NCBI GenBank assembly: GCA_034687125.1
Contig: JAQGBZ010000097.1
Location: 1-64,000, forward strand
DNA: 64,000 nt
Source of the DNA: Neelides folsomi
Lineage: Eukaryota > Arthropoda > Collembola > Neelipleona > Neelidae
Direction of reading: 5' to 3'
Shown in pieces: positions 1 through 12,887 of the stretch. The translations under genes were made by a program, and so were the position numbers. The number at the start of each line of letters is the position of its first letter. Within the stretch, counting starts at the first letter, position 1. The notes beneath the pieces are model-generated. The model was given only the letters and a program-made list of their open reading frames with translations, did not search any database and was not told the origin of the DNA.

Positions 1-812
1 AAAACACAAGAGATATTCATAAGAGAAAAATTAAATAAACGCCCTGTCCAAATCCAGAGCATAGTCCCCTGTATAGTTGTGCCAACTTATTGTTTAGGTG
101 TGAAATCCAATTTGATTTATTTAGCAAAATACTTCAAATCTCCTTACAATTTGTATTTATAATAAATGAGACAAAATTTATGAGCTCAATTTATTATCCC
201 ACAAATAAGTATGTATATCTTTAATATAAAAAGATATTTTCTTATTTCAGTTTTTCCCTTTTAAGATCAACATGAATTTCTAATTAAATTACAAATTCTC
301 CAATAAGATTTAAACAATACATTATGTAGAGTAGGTATATGTGCCCATTGCTATTCATATAAGTATGTAGGATATATGGAATACATGCATACTACTATAC
401 TCCATACCTGCTATTCATAAGTACCAATAAAATATACAATATATTCATTTTGTATATTTCATTGACTATATTAAAGTAACTATTATAGTAAATACCTGTA
501 ATAGTTATTCCATATATGTAGTACGTTATTTAGAAAAATACCTATATAATGCTTAGTATTTCAATATTGACTGTTTAAAATAAATAGTTTATGTTTTGTT
601 ATCCACAATTGTCTGCAAGAAGCATCAACGCCACAATTTGTTTTTGTTAATTGAATAGGAGTAGAAGAGTATTAAAAAGATTTGAATCTTGTACTTATTT
701 CATTAGTGAAATTATTTGCAGGGCAGGACATTGAAATCGGATTAGTTTGTAAGAGCAGCAGGTGTTCGTGGAAGTGGAAAGGATTTAAAGGGGGCTTTCT
801 CTTTTTGAACAG
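1..812. other. AT-rich intron or flank before the first exon
   Basis: No exon or RNA gene is recognised here. The stretch is AT-rich with short TATA/GTATAT-type simple repeats. It ends in a splice acceptor (a pyrimidine-rich run then CAG at 810-812) that opens the exon at 813, so at least its right end is intron of the gene below. Confidence 0.5.
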
Positions 813-1445
813 GTGGTTTTGTCAATCTTCACATTCGTCCTCATGATCCTAACGATCGTGGAGTGGGTGGCGGCCAGACGGCTGGAAGACTCCTATTGGG
901 CCGCCGTGGAGCCGCGAAGGGCCGCCAACGGATCGGCGGGTCAGGCGGGTTACGGGACGACGATCGGGAACCGCGGTTACCGTGACCATCCCAACGGTAT
1001 TTCCATGACCGATTCCAGTGCTGTTCGTTTTGTCACTAAACCCCGCATACCTCAAAGTAGACTGAGCAAAGCGAAGGCCGCCGCTGCGGCGGCCTCCGCT
1101 GCCGCCGCCAAGCAGAAAAAGAGCCGAAAGGCCAGACATGTGAATGGTGCTAATTATGATAATTGGAATGGTAGCGTCAGCAGCATCTCGCCCTCTTCAG
1201 TCAACAATGGGTCGATAATTTCGAGCGTTGAGACTCTCTCGACCGTCGCTTCTCAAAGTACAATCACGACCAACCCGAGCCTTTCTCGGGGCCCGCTCCG
1301 CTCAAGTCTGAAGAAAACAAAACCCTCGACGCCCGACTCGGACTTTGGGATACGAAACCCGGGGTTCAGTGGCACGTCGCCAACTTTATCTCGGACCGGG
1401 TCTCTGAAGAAAGTGAGGATCCAAACCCACACCACGGATGTATAA
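813..1445 (+). CDS. Last exon of a membrane protein with a long basic cytoplasmic tail
   Basis: Partial gene: only the final coding exon is in the window; the upstream exons lie to the left. It opens in phase 0 straight after a CAG acceptor and encodes about 210 residues to a TAA stop. The first ~20 residues form one hydrophobic membrane segment (VVLSIFTFVLMILTIVEWV), followed by a positively charged stop (AARR). The rest is a low-complexity tail rich in Ser, Ala, Lys and Arg, with an alanine/lysine tract near residues 85-108. The C-terminus THTTDV fits the class I PDZ-binding pattern (S/T-x-hydrophobic at the end), so the tail may bind a scaffold; that is inference. Local GC is clearly higher than in the flanks, as expected of an exon. 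I do not recognise the family. A multi-pass receptor, channel subunit or Tincar-like protein are all possible. Confidence 0.7.
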   Translation: MVLSIFTFVLMILTIVEWVAARRLEDSYWAAVEPRRAANGSAGQAGYGTTIGNRGYRDHPNGISMTDSSAVRFVTKPRIPQSRLSKAKAAAAAASAAAAKQKKSRKARHVNGANYDNWNGSVSSISPSSVNNGSIISSVETLSTVASQSTITTNPSLSRGPLRSSLKKTKPSTPDSDFGIRNPGFSGTSPTLSRTGSLKKVRIQTHTTDV

Positions 1446-2230
1446 ACTTTGGTTTAAAAATTTTACTCCTCTGCTTTATCACTCCAAATTGGCTCATCGG
1501 CTCCATGTGCTACGCTATCTCTCTCTAAAGCTCTTCTACTATCATAAAAATATCCTCCCACGTTGGTCCGAGTCTCAACTTTCCGCCCACGCTGCTCTCG
1601 GACAATAATTGTAATGAGAAAATACAAATAACCAAACCCGTCTGTTGACACACTTGTCTTGACGTAACCGCTGGGGTCTTCGAGGGAGCCATTTTCCTCA
1701 TGTATACAATTTTACACATTTTGCCGTCCAAACTTCCCTCCATGTTTGTATTGACCAATGTTTTAGCTCTACTTTCAAATATGTAATTATACAATATGTT
1801 TTCGACAAGACTGTTACACTTTGACCCACAATGTCTTCCCAGATGATCATAAGAATTAAGCGACATGATTTTGGTCCAGATTTTATGTTTTGGTTGACAA
1901 TTGTTGCAAACTTCTTATTTTGTTTCACTGTTACGATTTTAATATTTCCCACCCGTCTTAATAATAATCAAGGTCGAAGTGGAACGAGCTAATCGAACAC
2001 AGATTGTACATGCCCTTGTGTTAGTACAAATTCTGCCACATCTTTGTTAAATAAATTAAACTAATCTTATTTACCATATGCATATAATATGTAAAATGTT
2101 TTACTGGTGATTGTTTTATACATTTCTATTTACAAATTTATTGGTGCTTTTAATTTCAAATCAATTGAAATTTCATTGTCTTTAAAACACCATGCTTTAT
2201 ATGGAAATTTGAATATGACTTTTAGCTTTA
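1446..2230. other. Probable 3'UTR and intergenic sequence
   Basis: 1446-1990 is less AT-rich than what follows and may be 3'UTR of the membrane-protein gene. It also holds an open minus-strand frame with possible splice sites at 1654-1913 (see findings). An AATAAA-like signal near 2049 could end the transcript. From about 2000 on the sequence is AT-rich and featureless. Confidence 0.35.
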
Positions 2231-2365
2231 TGTGTATACAGTGGCGGTCCCAGGGGGGGTCAACTGGGTCCATGGACCCCCCTTGATTTTGGAAAACGAT
2301 GTAGATATACTCTAGTTATAACTGAAAAATAGTTGCAAACTAAAAATTTTTCTTAGAAAATTTTC

Positions 2366-3000
2366 TCGGGACCTAAAAGTCCCGATTGTTTGATAGTGAG
2401 AATAATGATTTGACATATAATTTTTAAAATATTTTCTATTCTTTATTCCAGCCCTGAAAGGACGTGAGTTTGAACGAACCACTAAAATATTATTGAAAAT
2501 GCATATGTTGGACCCAGGAAACTCTTGTGCAAGTTACCATGTAAGCCCCATCATGAGCATTTTCAATATTTTAGCGGTTCGTTCAAGCTCACGTCCTTTC
2601 CGGGCTGGAATAAAATATAGGGGCCTAGCTTCCCTATTGAAATTGTAACACGTTTTCAATATTTCTCAGATCCCAAATGGAATTACACAATAATGGTCCT
2701 GTAGAAATATCGAAAAAATTTTTTCGCGATCAAAAAACCCCTTTGAAACATTTAAAACTAAACGAAAAAAATATTGGGACCTAAAGGTCCCCGTTCAAAT
2801 ACATAGCTCAATGTAAGTTTCGAAAATTTTTTCTAAGGTCCCGTTGAAACATCTTTCTAGATATAAAAAAAATTCCTCGCGACCTAAGGTCCCGTTGAAT
2901 TTTCTATCTAAATTATGGAAAAAATTTCTCAGGACCTGTCCCGTTGTAATTCCCACCAAGGTATCGAAAAAAATTTCTCGAGACCTAAGGGCCCCGATTA
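2366..3000. repeat. Degenerate tandem units with GGACCTAAGGTCC palindromes
   Basis: A motif of the form aaaaaTTTCTCgGGACCTAAgGTCCC recurs near 2366, 2779, 2836, 2880, 2930 and 2980, with weaker copies near 2665 and 2735. Spacing is about 45-60 bases in the right half. Each unit carries a short palindrome. Copies have diverged, so these are old subrepeats of the element. Confidence 0.65.
2445..2611. repeat. Internal foldback (inverted repeat) inside the hAT-like element
   Basis: Left arm 2445-2502 (starting ATTCCAGCCCTGAAAGGACG) and right arm 2557-2611 (ending CGTCCTTTCCGGGCTGGAAT) are near-perfect reverse complements around a loop of about 54 bases. It could be a second small element nested in the first, or part of the original element. 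Confidence 0.8.
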
Positions 3001-3149
3001 ATAGACCTATACTATTTCCAGTACTATTTATTAATATTTTACAGATACTGATTATATTAACTATCTTTAAGCTATTACATATAATGCATTATTTTATAAC
3101 TAACAAATTTAGACGTTCTATAAATCCTGGGACCGCCCCTGTGTGTATA

Positions 3150-6100
3150 TGCCGTATGTAAGAAGTGATAGATCCATATGATCCATTGAAATTTCATAAT
3201 TAATTTGAGATAGTTGTAAGAAATCTTATCTTACACGTTTCATTGAATTTAATTATGAAAGTTAATGTGGTAATTGGTTGTGAATTGTGACGTGACCGTG
3301 ACTGTGATGTGATTTGTCTTTTAATGTATTACAAGATTACAACCTGGGAGAGACTTGTCCAAAACCGGTGATTTCATACACTATTTAATGTCCAATGTGT
3401 ATAAGAAAGTAATTATACTTTTTGAAAAAATATTTTATTTGAGGCTGGTCAACCATGACACATCAAAAACATCACTGCATGAAAATGAAACAATCAAAGT
3501 AATGTGAATGTACCTCTTGTTTATTAAATAGGAAATATATATATTAGAAGAATAATACAAATAACTTTAAAGCACATTTTAAAATATCTTTTTTGGTATA
3601 TCTGGAGTCGCCACAAAATATCTTTGTAAAAAGATGTTTTTTAAACTTTCGAATTTGCTTTAAAACTTATTAATGTAATCAAATGCTACCAAATAAAATA
3701 ACTTTAATTTAAAAGCCCAATTGGCCATTTAACGGTATGCGACCTTTGCGAGTTTGAATCAAGAAGCAATTATGCAGGAAAATATATACGTGGCAAAGTC
3801 AATTGTTTATTCCCTCTGTACTTTATATGTTCTTAACAATGTCTATATTATATATGATACGAACAAGCTAAAATATAGTAAGTCTTTTTATCCATAACGA
3901 TATAATATAAATATTTATTAGTATTTAAGATTGACACGTTTTAATAAGCAATGAGTGCAATTTGAATTTGTTGTTTTGTTTATAAAGTATTTGTAATGTG
4001 TATAAAATATATGTAAATTGTACATGTAAAGATTTGTGGACGCGTTTGCTACATGCCAAATGCTTAATGATCTATAATGTAAACATATTTGTTTGTATCC
4101 TCATGTTAAATATTAATATGTATTTACGTTCATCTGCATATATATGTATTTTATGTATTGAAAATTGAAATACTCCAAAAAAAGTTTCAAGTATTAATAC
4201 AGCATTTGGTATATATACATACTTTTATATGTATGTAGATATTGTGAATATGTTTGTAAGCAACTGTGTGCAGTGCTAAAAGTATTTAACTTTACATATA
4301 TTCTATGTATTAAATTATATTTCATTTGCATTCCATTTTCAATTGCTATTTGCTATACATGGAAACAATTGTGCATTTGCTAACTCCAAATTATCTATTT
4401 TAGAAAATTACCATTTAAATTCTTATAGACTAACAATTTATTTTCTTCTCAGCTCTTTACAGACACAATTTTCTACTTTGTATTATTTCAATTATTTGTA
4501 TTCACAATTAAACCCATCGAAAGGCTGAATGACTTCAATGAAGAATTCAACAATTTTCAAGATTTCAAACGTCAATTGTCATTGCCATAATTCAACATAG
4601 AATAAAATCAGCATTTTTAAAAGTAAATAAGACATTTAGCGATCAATTTCAAAATAAACGAGAACAATTACGCTATATGATATAGTATTGATAAATCTAA
4701 ATAACATATACAATACACATATATAAACTTTAAACTATGCTATCAGTAGTTTTAGGCCAGAAGGCAAATAATAGTTGCACATACATATCTGTACTCTATA
4801 TAATATATTTATAAAACATAAAAATACGATAAAATTAGTCATCATAATGTTAAGACAAGAATTATTTTACTTGGCAAAATTATATTATAAATAGTAGTGA
4901 TGAGTTATTATTAATTGTTTATATTATGTTTTTTTAAATATGTTCGCTAGTAGTTCTACAAGATTGAATAATACAGGCACAGAATATTTGTTTCTGCGTA
5001 AATACATATACTTGTAATATATTATATGTGTGTTTAAGATACATGAGTATTGCATACTTATTATATGTTTATAAAATCCCATTGTTGATGGGCAGACAGT
5101 ATTTTTTTCAATTAACATTACCGATAGATTTGCACACTACCTAATAAATTTATATAATAGAAACGTTGACATTTGACAATATAATTGGATTAACAAATAC
5201 AGTTATGTATAACTTTATCATTTAATAGTACTGATATTTATAATATATGTAAATACAAAGTTGGTTAGTTTAAACATTAATTTCTGATAATACCTGTCCA
5301 TTCGGACCAATTATATTACAATTTGAAAAGCTTTAAAGCAAAGAAAATGAATGCAATGACTTTTTATAATTATTGTTTATAAATGATTTTATATTTATGT
5401 TAGTAAATGGATGGATATATGTAAAGTATATGCAATGAATTTTATAAACTCAATCAAATATTTATTATGAGAAGAATTTAAAGAAAATCACTAATTGATT
5501 GGTGACTAAACTGCAATTCATCGACTATCAAGATGGAAAAAGGTTGTGATTCACGACTAAAAATGTCAAGTTGAAGCTTATATAAAGTGCCACTAAATTA
5601 TTAAATACACATACTACCACTAATTAAATTATATTTTATTGTGTTAATTCATCCATGTTATTCGATCATGATTCGAATTCATTATAAATGTCAATTTATG
5701 AATATGATTAAATCAAATGGTTACTTATAAATCGCCATTTATTTATACTAATTACAAATATATATTAGTTATTTTTAATACTTAATTGCTTAGTGGAATG
5801 TTAGAGATGGAACATAGGGAGATGTACTGAAGTACACATGTTTATATTAATGTATATTATTTCAATATAAAATTCTAGCAATCTACGGCATCCATAAATA
5901 ATGTAAATGTACATATAAATAAAACTATGTTTTCGAGAAACAGTGTTGAAAAAGAATAATTAATAAAGTAAAATTTCAATTAGTAATTACCAACCTTAGG
6001 GAATATAATCACGAGGATGGCATAAAGGTGTTAATAAACATTAAACATTTATTATAAACTATTGTACTAGAAATCATTACAAAAGCAATTTTTATTCATT

Positions 6101-6571
6101 TAATTTTATTTATACATAACTATCAGCACTTCTAGATTTTACCATTTGTCTTGAGACAGACTGGAACTCAATTATTGAATAGTAATTGTAAAAATATCAA
6201 AGAAAGTAATAATTAATTAAATCGAAACTTATGAAATAATTACAAGGTTTCTCGATAAATACATATAACATTTAAACATTATTTAATAAATTGTAAGTAT
6301 ATTAATAATTATATGAATATATTGGGGAGTCTGGTACATGTATGTATAGTATACACCAATATTGGCTTGTATGTAAAATTAATAATGTTAACACCACAAA
6401 ATGACTCAAATGAAAGTTCATAGAATTTTTTTTGTAAATATAAAATATATAGATTAGGCTAACGTTACATGAAGATATTTATCAGTGATACTTTAAGGCG
6501 AATAATTATAAATTCATTTAAAGACTAAATTCTTCTTAAGTTGTAGGAATTATAAAATAAATTAATATCTT
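3150..6571. other. AT-rich intergenic DNA
   Basis: Very AT-rich, with TATATG/GTATAT-type simple sequence throughout and only chance open frames (for example 4343-4528 and 4924-5118, which have low-complexity composition). No exon, RNA gene or transposon ends are recognised. The right end presumably includes the 3'UTR of the ATRX gene. Confidence 0.5.
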
Positions 6572-9500
6572 TTATTGTGGTGGAAGTGGAGTATTGAGAG
6601 GGATATTGCCCAATCGAAGGGATTGAATTTCTTCTACTTGTTCTTGACGCCATTCGAGAATTTTTGTCAGTTTGTCCAAATTCTCTTGTGCATAGATAGC
6701 ATTTGGATCCACATTTATTTCTGATGGTCCGGGGACAGAGCCTTCGGCCGGCTTTAGGCTCTTGTAATATTGAAAATTTCTAAAATACAAAAAAGCCTGC
6801 ATCGCCCTGGTATCAATTTGAGCTGGAGTGAGAAGATTGTCTTTGGAATTATTTTCTTGGATCTTTTGTTTGAACACAGCGAGAATGTAAAGTTCATTTG
6901 GAATCTGAGGAAGGTTCGACCCAACAGGGGTCTTTTTAGCCTTCTCCGCATTGTACTCATCCCAAGCAATTTTTCTCTCTTCCTCGCTCAGTTTCTCATT
7001 CTCCTGATTCTTTAGGAGCGAATCGTGGAGATGATAGGAAAAGATCCATTTCTCAAGTGAGAAGAGGATCTTGGCCAAGATTTCATCTTCAGGAACGTTG
7101 GGGCATTCACGCTGGAGATCTAGATCTGACTTATTGAAATCGTAAAGCTTCGACGTTTCCTCAATCTTATGATGTCTAAAATAAGGAAAAAGGAACATGA
7201 AACACGTAAAAAATTTAGTAAAATAAAATTTGATCTATAAACGAAATTATTAGATTGATAGGAATAACATCACTGATCAGTAAATTTATAAAATACGTAT
7301 GTACTATACAGGTATATTAAAATATTTTCATACCTCTTAATTTGCTCCTCATCGACAACCCTCTTAGCGAGAGATTCTTTTCCAATTTGTCTGTAATAGA
7401 CCTTTTCCTCCATCGTAGCCCGTGCAACAAATCGGTAAACAAAGCATGGTTTTTTCTGTCCGTATCGATAAATTCTGTAAATGCTCTGGAGATCATCTGC
7501 AGGATTCCATGAAGCATCAAAAATTACAACTCGATTTGCTGCTGTCAAATTGATACCAAGCCCTCCGGCTCTTGTTGAAATCAGGAACAATTTAAGGCTG
7601 AAAAGTCAAAGTATAAAACTTAAATAAAATGACAATGGTTTTACCTTCCAATTAATACATTTTTAATAATATTTAAGCAATTCCTAATATTAAAAATAAA
7701 GTATTAATTTTTTGGACATATTATACAATTTGTATTGGGTTGGCTCAAATGACTAATTAAAAAACATAATTAATTATTATTTAATTAAAAAACACAATTA
7801 ATTATTATTTAATAAAAAATTGTATGATAAAAGTATAACTCACCGGTTATTCTCTTGGTTGAACTTTTTGATTTGCTCTTTCCTCACAATTTGGTTCACT
7901 TTCCCGTCGAGCAAATAAAAGTCCTTGTTCTTGACCCATGTTTTTTCCAGCGGCCCTATCATTTCACTCTTAGGAACTTTGATTTCCTTGGTCAAAAACC
8001 CCGCGATCATGTTAAGCGTCGTGACCCGATGGCTGAACACAAGAAGTTTCTCCTTTGCGTCGATGCACAGTTGGAGAATGGCCATTAAGGCCACAGTCTT
8101 TCCACTCATCTCGATGCTGCAATATTTTTCCTTTGAACCATACTCCTTGATTGAATCCAACGCACTGAGAGAAACTTGACGAAACAGCGCCGCTTCATTG
8201 ATCGTTTCATTCCCTAGAGCGTCGTTTAAATTCCCATCACTTGTGGTTCCTTCCTCATCTGGATTTTCGCTCTTGATGATGGGAACTTTGGTCACCACGT
8301 GGTCGGACTCGTCCAACCATTCAATTTCACTCATGTCCTCCTCCACACATCCTCCCCTTTTCTCTCGCTCGTCGGCCAGAATGTAAGGATGAGCCAAAAG
8401 TTTCTCCAAGATATGATGGTGAGCCAAAAGTAAATTCCGCTTCCGCACTCCTCCATTATTGCTCTTGGGAGCTTTGAAGAAATCGATGAATTTCTGATAC
8501 AAGCCAATTTGAACCGTTGACATATTAATTCTCACAACGTATTCATACAACAATGGAATGTCATTCCTCAATGGCGTGTCATTTTTCCTCTGAACTCTCC
8601 CTTTGATAATTTTATGAAGGACGTGAGAGCGCTTCTTCATAATGTTAACATCAGCGTCAGTTGAGTCAATGTGTTGTCCGTTTTCAATAGGATTCACAAA
8701 CTGGTTCCGAAACTCCTTCAGCGTCCCTAATAAATTCCTCTTCACCCAATTAATCATTTGATAATATTCGTTCAAATTATTCTGCAATGGCGTCCCAGTC
8801 AGCACAATCCGATTCTTAGTCCGAATTTGGTAAATGGCCTTCACAAACTTTGTAGCTGCGTTTTTCAACTTGTGACCTTCGTCGCAAATCACAATGTCTG
8901 GCCCCGGGTTTAGGAGACTTTGATGGAGAAATTCCATGCTTTTGAACTTGGCTTTGGAAGTATAATTTGTAAAACTTTCCATGTTAATTAGCCCAACACC
9001 TCCTTCTAATTCCCATTCGTAAAAACAGTCCTTGAGTGTATCAATCGATGGAATGGTGTTTTTTGAAAAGGTGGAGACTGCTAAATTATGGACACGCAAT
9101 TTGACTGGGCAGTTGGCTTGCCATTCCTCAAATTCTGAAATCCAGTTGAGGATAGTTGTTAAAGGGCAAATAACCAGAGCACGGCGGTTATACTCCTTCA
9201 GATGTTCATTGGTCATTACAGTGTGGAGAAAAGTTATGGCCTAAAAAATTAAAAGTCAAATATTTAACAGGCCATAAATGTAATATTAAAAATAAGTTAT
9301 TCATCATTATCATCATATAACAATTTACTTGTAATGTTTTCCCAAGTCCCATACAATGGGCCAAAACACATCCAGCTTCAACAGATTTCTTATTAATTTT
9401 GAATTGTTTCACACTTTCAATTGTTCGCTCAAACATAAATTTGACTCCATCAACTTGATGCGCCTTGAGTACGCGAGCAAAATTTTTATCAATAACCACC

Positions 9501-12500
9501 AATGGCTCATTCGTGTCAGGGTTCCTGTCCAGAACCAAGGGTTCAACTTCAAATTCTTCTACCACTTCAGAGGAAGGCAATGGAGGCAAACACAACTGTA
9601 AAATATTATAAAAAATATGAAAAATGAAAATTTCATTACATAAATTTCATTTCATCGCACACCTATTATTGAATGGTGCCAAAAGAGTCTTTTTTTAAGA
9701 TAAAAGAAAAAAACTTTTATAAAACAATACATTAAAATTTTAAAGTAATGCCAACTTACCAAATTTGCATTTTGCTTGTTAATTCTTCTTTGGGCATCCT
9801 TTTCACTTTTCAACGCTTTAATGGTCTCCTTGTCGAGTTCTGTTGTGCCCAAAATATCTTTAATGTTTCTTCGTCGCTTTTTAGAAGGTATGAGTTCAAC
9901 CGGAAGCTCATCCTTAAATAACAAAACAATCATTTTGATAATTACAATTATTATTTATTTCGTTATTAAATATTTCATTATGAAAATTAATCAAAATTCA
10001 GGATTGTTTTATTGTTCAAACTCACCAAAATCTCGATGTCTGAAGTGTCAGAAACTTCATCTTTTTTCCTAAATAGAAAATTAAACCTAGGTCAATGCAT
10101 AGGAAATCAATAATGGACCGAATTATGGTGATGAATAGAAATTAATATTAATTATAATTGCTAGACAGTATTTAGGAAATTTGTAAATCTACTCACGCTT
10201 TTTTTTCCCTTTCGGTCCTATTCCTTATTAACAATTCATCCAATTGCTTCCCCCAAAATATAAACTTCTTTTTTACACTGGAAAACAAAAATTTAATTAA
10301 GTATTTGAAGTTAAAAATTAAATTATTCCATTAAACTGATTAAGAGTAAGAAATTAACAATTTCAATCAATTAACCGAGATAATATAAAAAATTACGGAT
10401 TTGGTTTTGGTGATTCCTCATCAGAGTCGGATGAAAGAGTAATGGGAATAGGTGGAAGTTTTACATTCTCATTATTCTGTTGGTAAAAAACATTTGGTAA
10501 ATCTTTGTAAACAACATATTTAAATATTATGTATTAGTTTAAGTATAGTATACTGATCTTATAGAAATATATTAGGCAATAGGTACTTACAATCAGTAAT
10601 TTTAAAATTAATAAAAATACTATTGACTGCACTCACAACTCAATGAGACCATTATTGAGATAAAAATTAAAGTAATATTCAATTACCTTTGATGACTTTT
10701 TTTTCTTTCCGGTAGAATCTCCCTTCTTTTTATGCTTAAGTTTGGAATTACCAAGTAATTCTTTTCGGGCTCCTTCTTCATCGCTGTCACTTCCGCTGTC
10801 TCCACCATTATCGCTATTTTCTGACTCTCCATCACTCTCGATAATATTGTTTTTATTCTTCCGAAAAATCGGTACAAAGTGATCCGATTCTGAATAAAAA
10901 AATGAATTTTAAAAACTCAAGCATATTAAAAATATTTATTAATTCAATATTTAAAACTCCGAATTTATACCTTCAGGCGTGTCTGACTCCGTTGTGGCAT
11001 TACCATCATCATCTGTCACCGTTGGCTCATCGTCCGATTCCGGAGGGAGTGGTTTGACTGGTTTAAGTTTCTTGATGGAAGGTTTATAAGTCCGTTTCTC
11101 CTTCTCATTATCGTGGATGGGTCGAACAGGGTTGAAGTTTTTGAGCCTTTGGAGTTCTTTGTCCAACTCGCCCATTTCCTTCAATTCCTTGACTTTCTTA
11201 TGCGCAGGGGAAGATTTACTTATTTGAGAATACAAAGGTTTTTCCGGTGACAATAAGTAGGTTCCCTTTTTTCTAAGTTCTTGGGCTACAATTGTTGGCA
11301 AAGGCTCGAGTGGAACTTGGATCGAGGTAGATGGAAGCAATTTAGTATCGACCAACTCATCAGTTTTCACATCATCGACGGGTTCAATTTGGGAAGGCTC
11401 GTCTTTCTGGTTGTCATCTTTTTGAGGAGTCAATTCACTTTCAGTATAATCAAAATCGGAATTTTCAGTTTCATCTTGAGAAAAGCTCATTGCCACATCC
11501 TTGATGTCAACAGAGTCAACAATAACTTTACAATAGTGAGAGTCGTTGGTTTCATCAAAACCAAAAAATCCTTGCGCCTCCGGGGTGTCAGGGGGCAAAT
11601 CATAAGATTTACTTGGGGAAATCCGGGTGACCATCTTTCTTTTGACTCGCTTTTTCTTATTCGGAATTTTGCCAGAATAACTTACATCATCAGAATCGTC
11701 TTCATCTGATTTGTCAAATCGTCTCTTTTTTCCCTTCCTTTCTCTTTTATTAGGCCGAATTTTATTTATTCGGTGAGGGGTGACGGGTGGACTTAATTTG
11801 GAATCAGTGCTCGGTGGCGATTTGGGGATTGGACGTGAAGACCCAGGAACTTCGTCGTCGACTGTCTCAATGAACTTATTGAATTTACCGAACGAATCTT
11901 TAAGGGGAATAATTTCAAGGGGTTCAGTCTTTATCTCAATATGTGATTCAATTCCTTCCATGTTTTTATCCTTTTCTTCAAGATCCAATGTTTGAGAGTT
12001 AATTGACCCTTGCTTTGGAATGGGCTCCGAATCATTTCCTCTAAGCTCTAGTGGATCGAGTTCTGTCTTGATGGGCTCGGATTGAATGGTTTCGTCTGAT
12101 TTGAATTGAAGATGTTCGGGTTCTTCGTCATCACTTTTGATTTCCACAGTTTCGGATACTTTAGTTTGAGAAAGTTCAGGCTTTATTTTATGACTGTCCA
12201 TATCGCATTCAGTAACAATCCGTTGTCGAATTACGATTAAATCATCATCATCGTTTTCGTTGATAGGATAACTTATGATCCTTTGTCTGATGACCCTCAA
12301 GTCGTCATCGTCGCTTTCCGCACCATTTTGAATATTCGTCGTCTCATCTGGCTCGTCCTTATCCACTTCGTCCTCACTCGAGCCTTTTTTTGAATCGTTG
12401 AGCAAATCGGTTTTCCGGGAATTGATGGAACATTGCGAGATATCACTAGTGCTTTCAACGCTTCGACTTTGTTCTTGTATCTCAGGGCTATGCAACTCCT

Positions 12501-12882
12501 CATTCCTCTCGTCTCCACTTCCAGATACGATGCCCGCAGTTGAGGAAAATATGCCATTGAAAGTGTTCGCCTGTTGGTTACGCAAAAGGATACGCGGCAT
12601 TGCAACTTCAATGAGTGAGTCTTCGTGTACTTTGAACTCCTTTTTGATTTCGACCAAGAACTCGTCCATTTCTTCCATTAGTGTAGATTTGAGGACAAAC
12701 AACCTCTTGATCGTGTCCCGTGCATTCATCTGGGTGAGGAATAAGTCGGTTGAAGCGTTTTCAGCAAAGTTCTTCTTCTCGTATTCCACTTCACTGGCGA
12801 GTCGATTGCCAATACCTTGGAACCTGTTCAACTTATAGTTGAGCCAGGACTCCAACATCTTCCTTGTAGCTTCCTCCTCCAT
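6572..12882 (-). CDS. ATRX: ATRX/XNP-type SNF2 chromatin-remodelling ATPase
   Basis: Complete coding region in ten exons, read right to left: 12882-10971, 10889-10687, 10476-10397, 10277-10197, 10068-10026, 9912-9760, 9595-9329, 9240-7844, 7597-7334, 7175-6572. All junctions are GT-AG and keep frame, giving about 1,667 residues. The start ATG lies just inside an exon whose acceptor is at 12888, so there is an upstream 5'UTR exon. The first ~640 residues are acidic/Ser-rich and disordered with basic clusters. The helicase half shows Walker A (HCMGLGKT), a DEGH box ([11 protein letters not shown]), motif III (LTGTPLQNN), motif V ([11 protein letters not shown]) and motif VI (IYRYGQKKP). The order and the [16 protein letters not shown] region match ATRX rather than other SNF2 proteins. 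ATRX deposits H3.3 with DAXX at heterochromatin in animals. No cysteine-rich ADD domain is present, as in fly XNP, and the C-tail is short. An AATAAA overlaps the stop codon region. Confidence 0.95.
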
Positions 12883-12887
12883 CGCTC

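Larger units (their letters stand above)
2239..3141. mobile_element. Non-autonomous hAT-like element with 8-base target duplication
   Basis: The element starts CAGTGGCGGTCCCAGG and ends with the inverse of CAGGGGCGGTCCCAGG, so 15 of 16 terminal bases match as inverted repeats. It is flanked by the exact 8-base direct repeat TGTGTATA (2231-2238 and 3142-3149). A CAG(t/g)GGCG terminus and an 8-base duplication are characteristic of the hAT superfamily. At 903 bases with no transposase frame it must have moved with enzyme supplied in trans. The open frame at 2844-3161 runs through its right end and is not a gene. Inside are a 58-base foldback (2445-2611) and repeated GGACCTAAGGTCC-type palindromes. 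The intact target duplication and near-perfect ends suggest a fairly recent insertion. Confidence 0.88.

Noticed and set aside
2844-3161. 105-codon plus-strand open frame
   Set aside because: It runs through the subrepeats and right end of the hAT-like element and has no protein family features.
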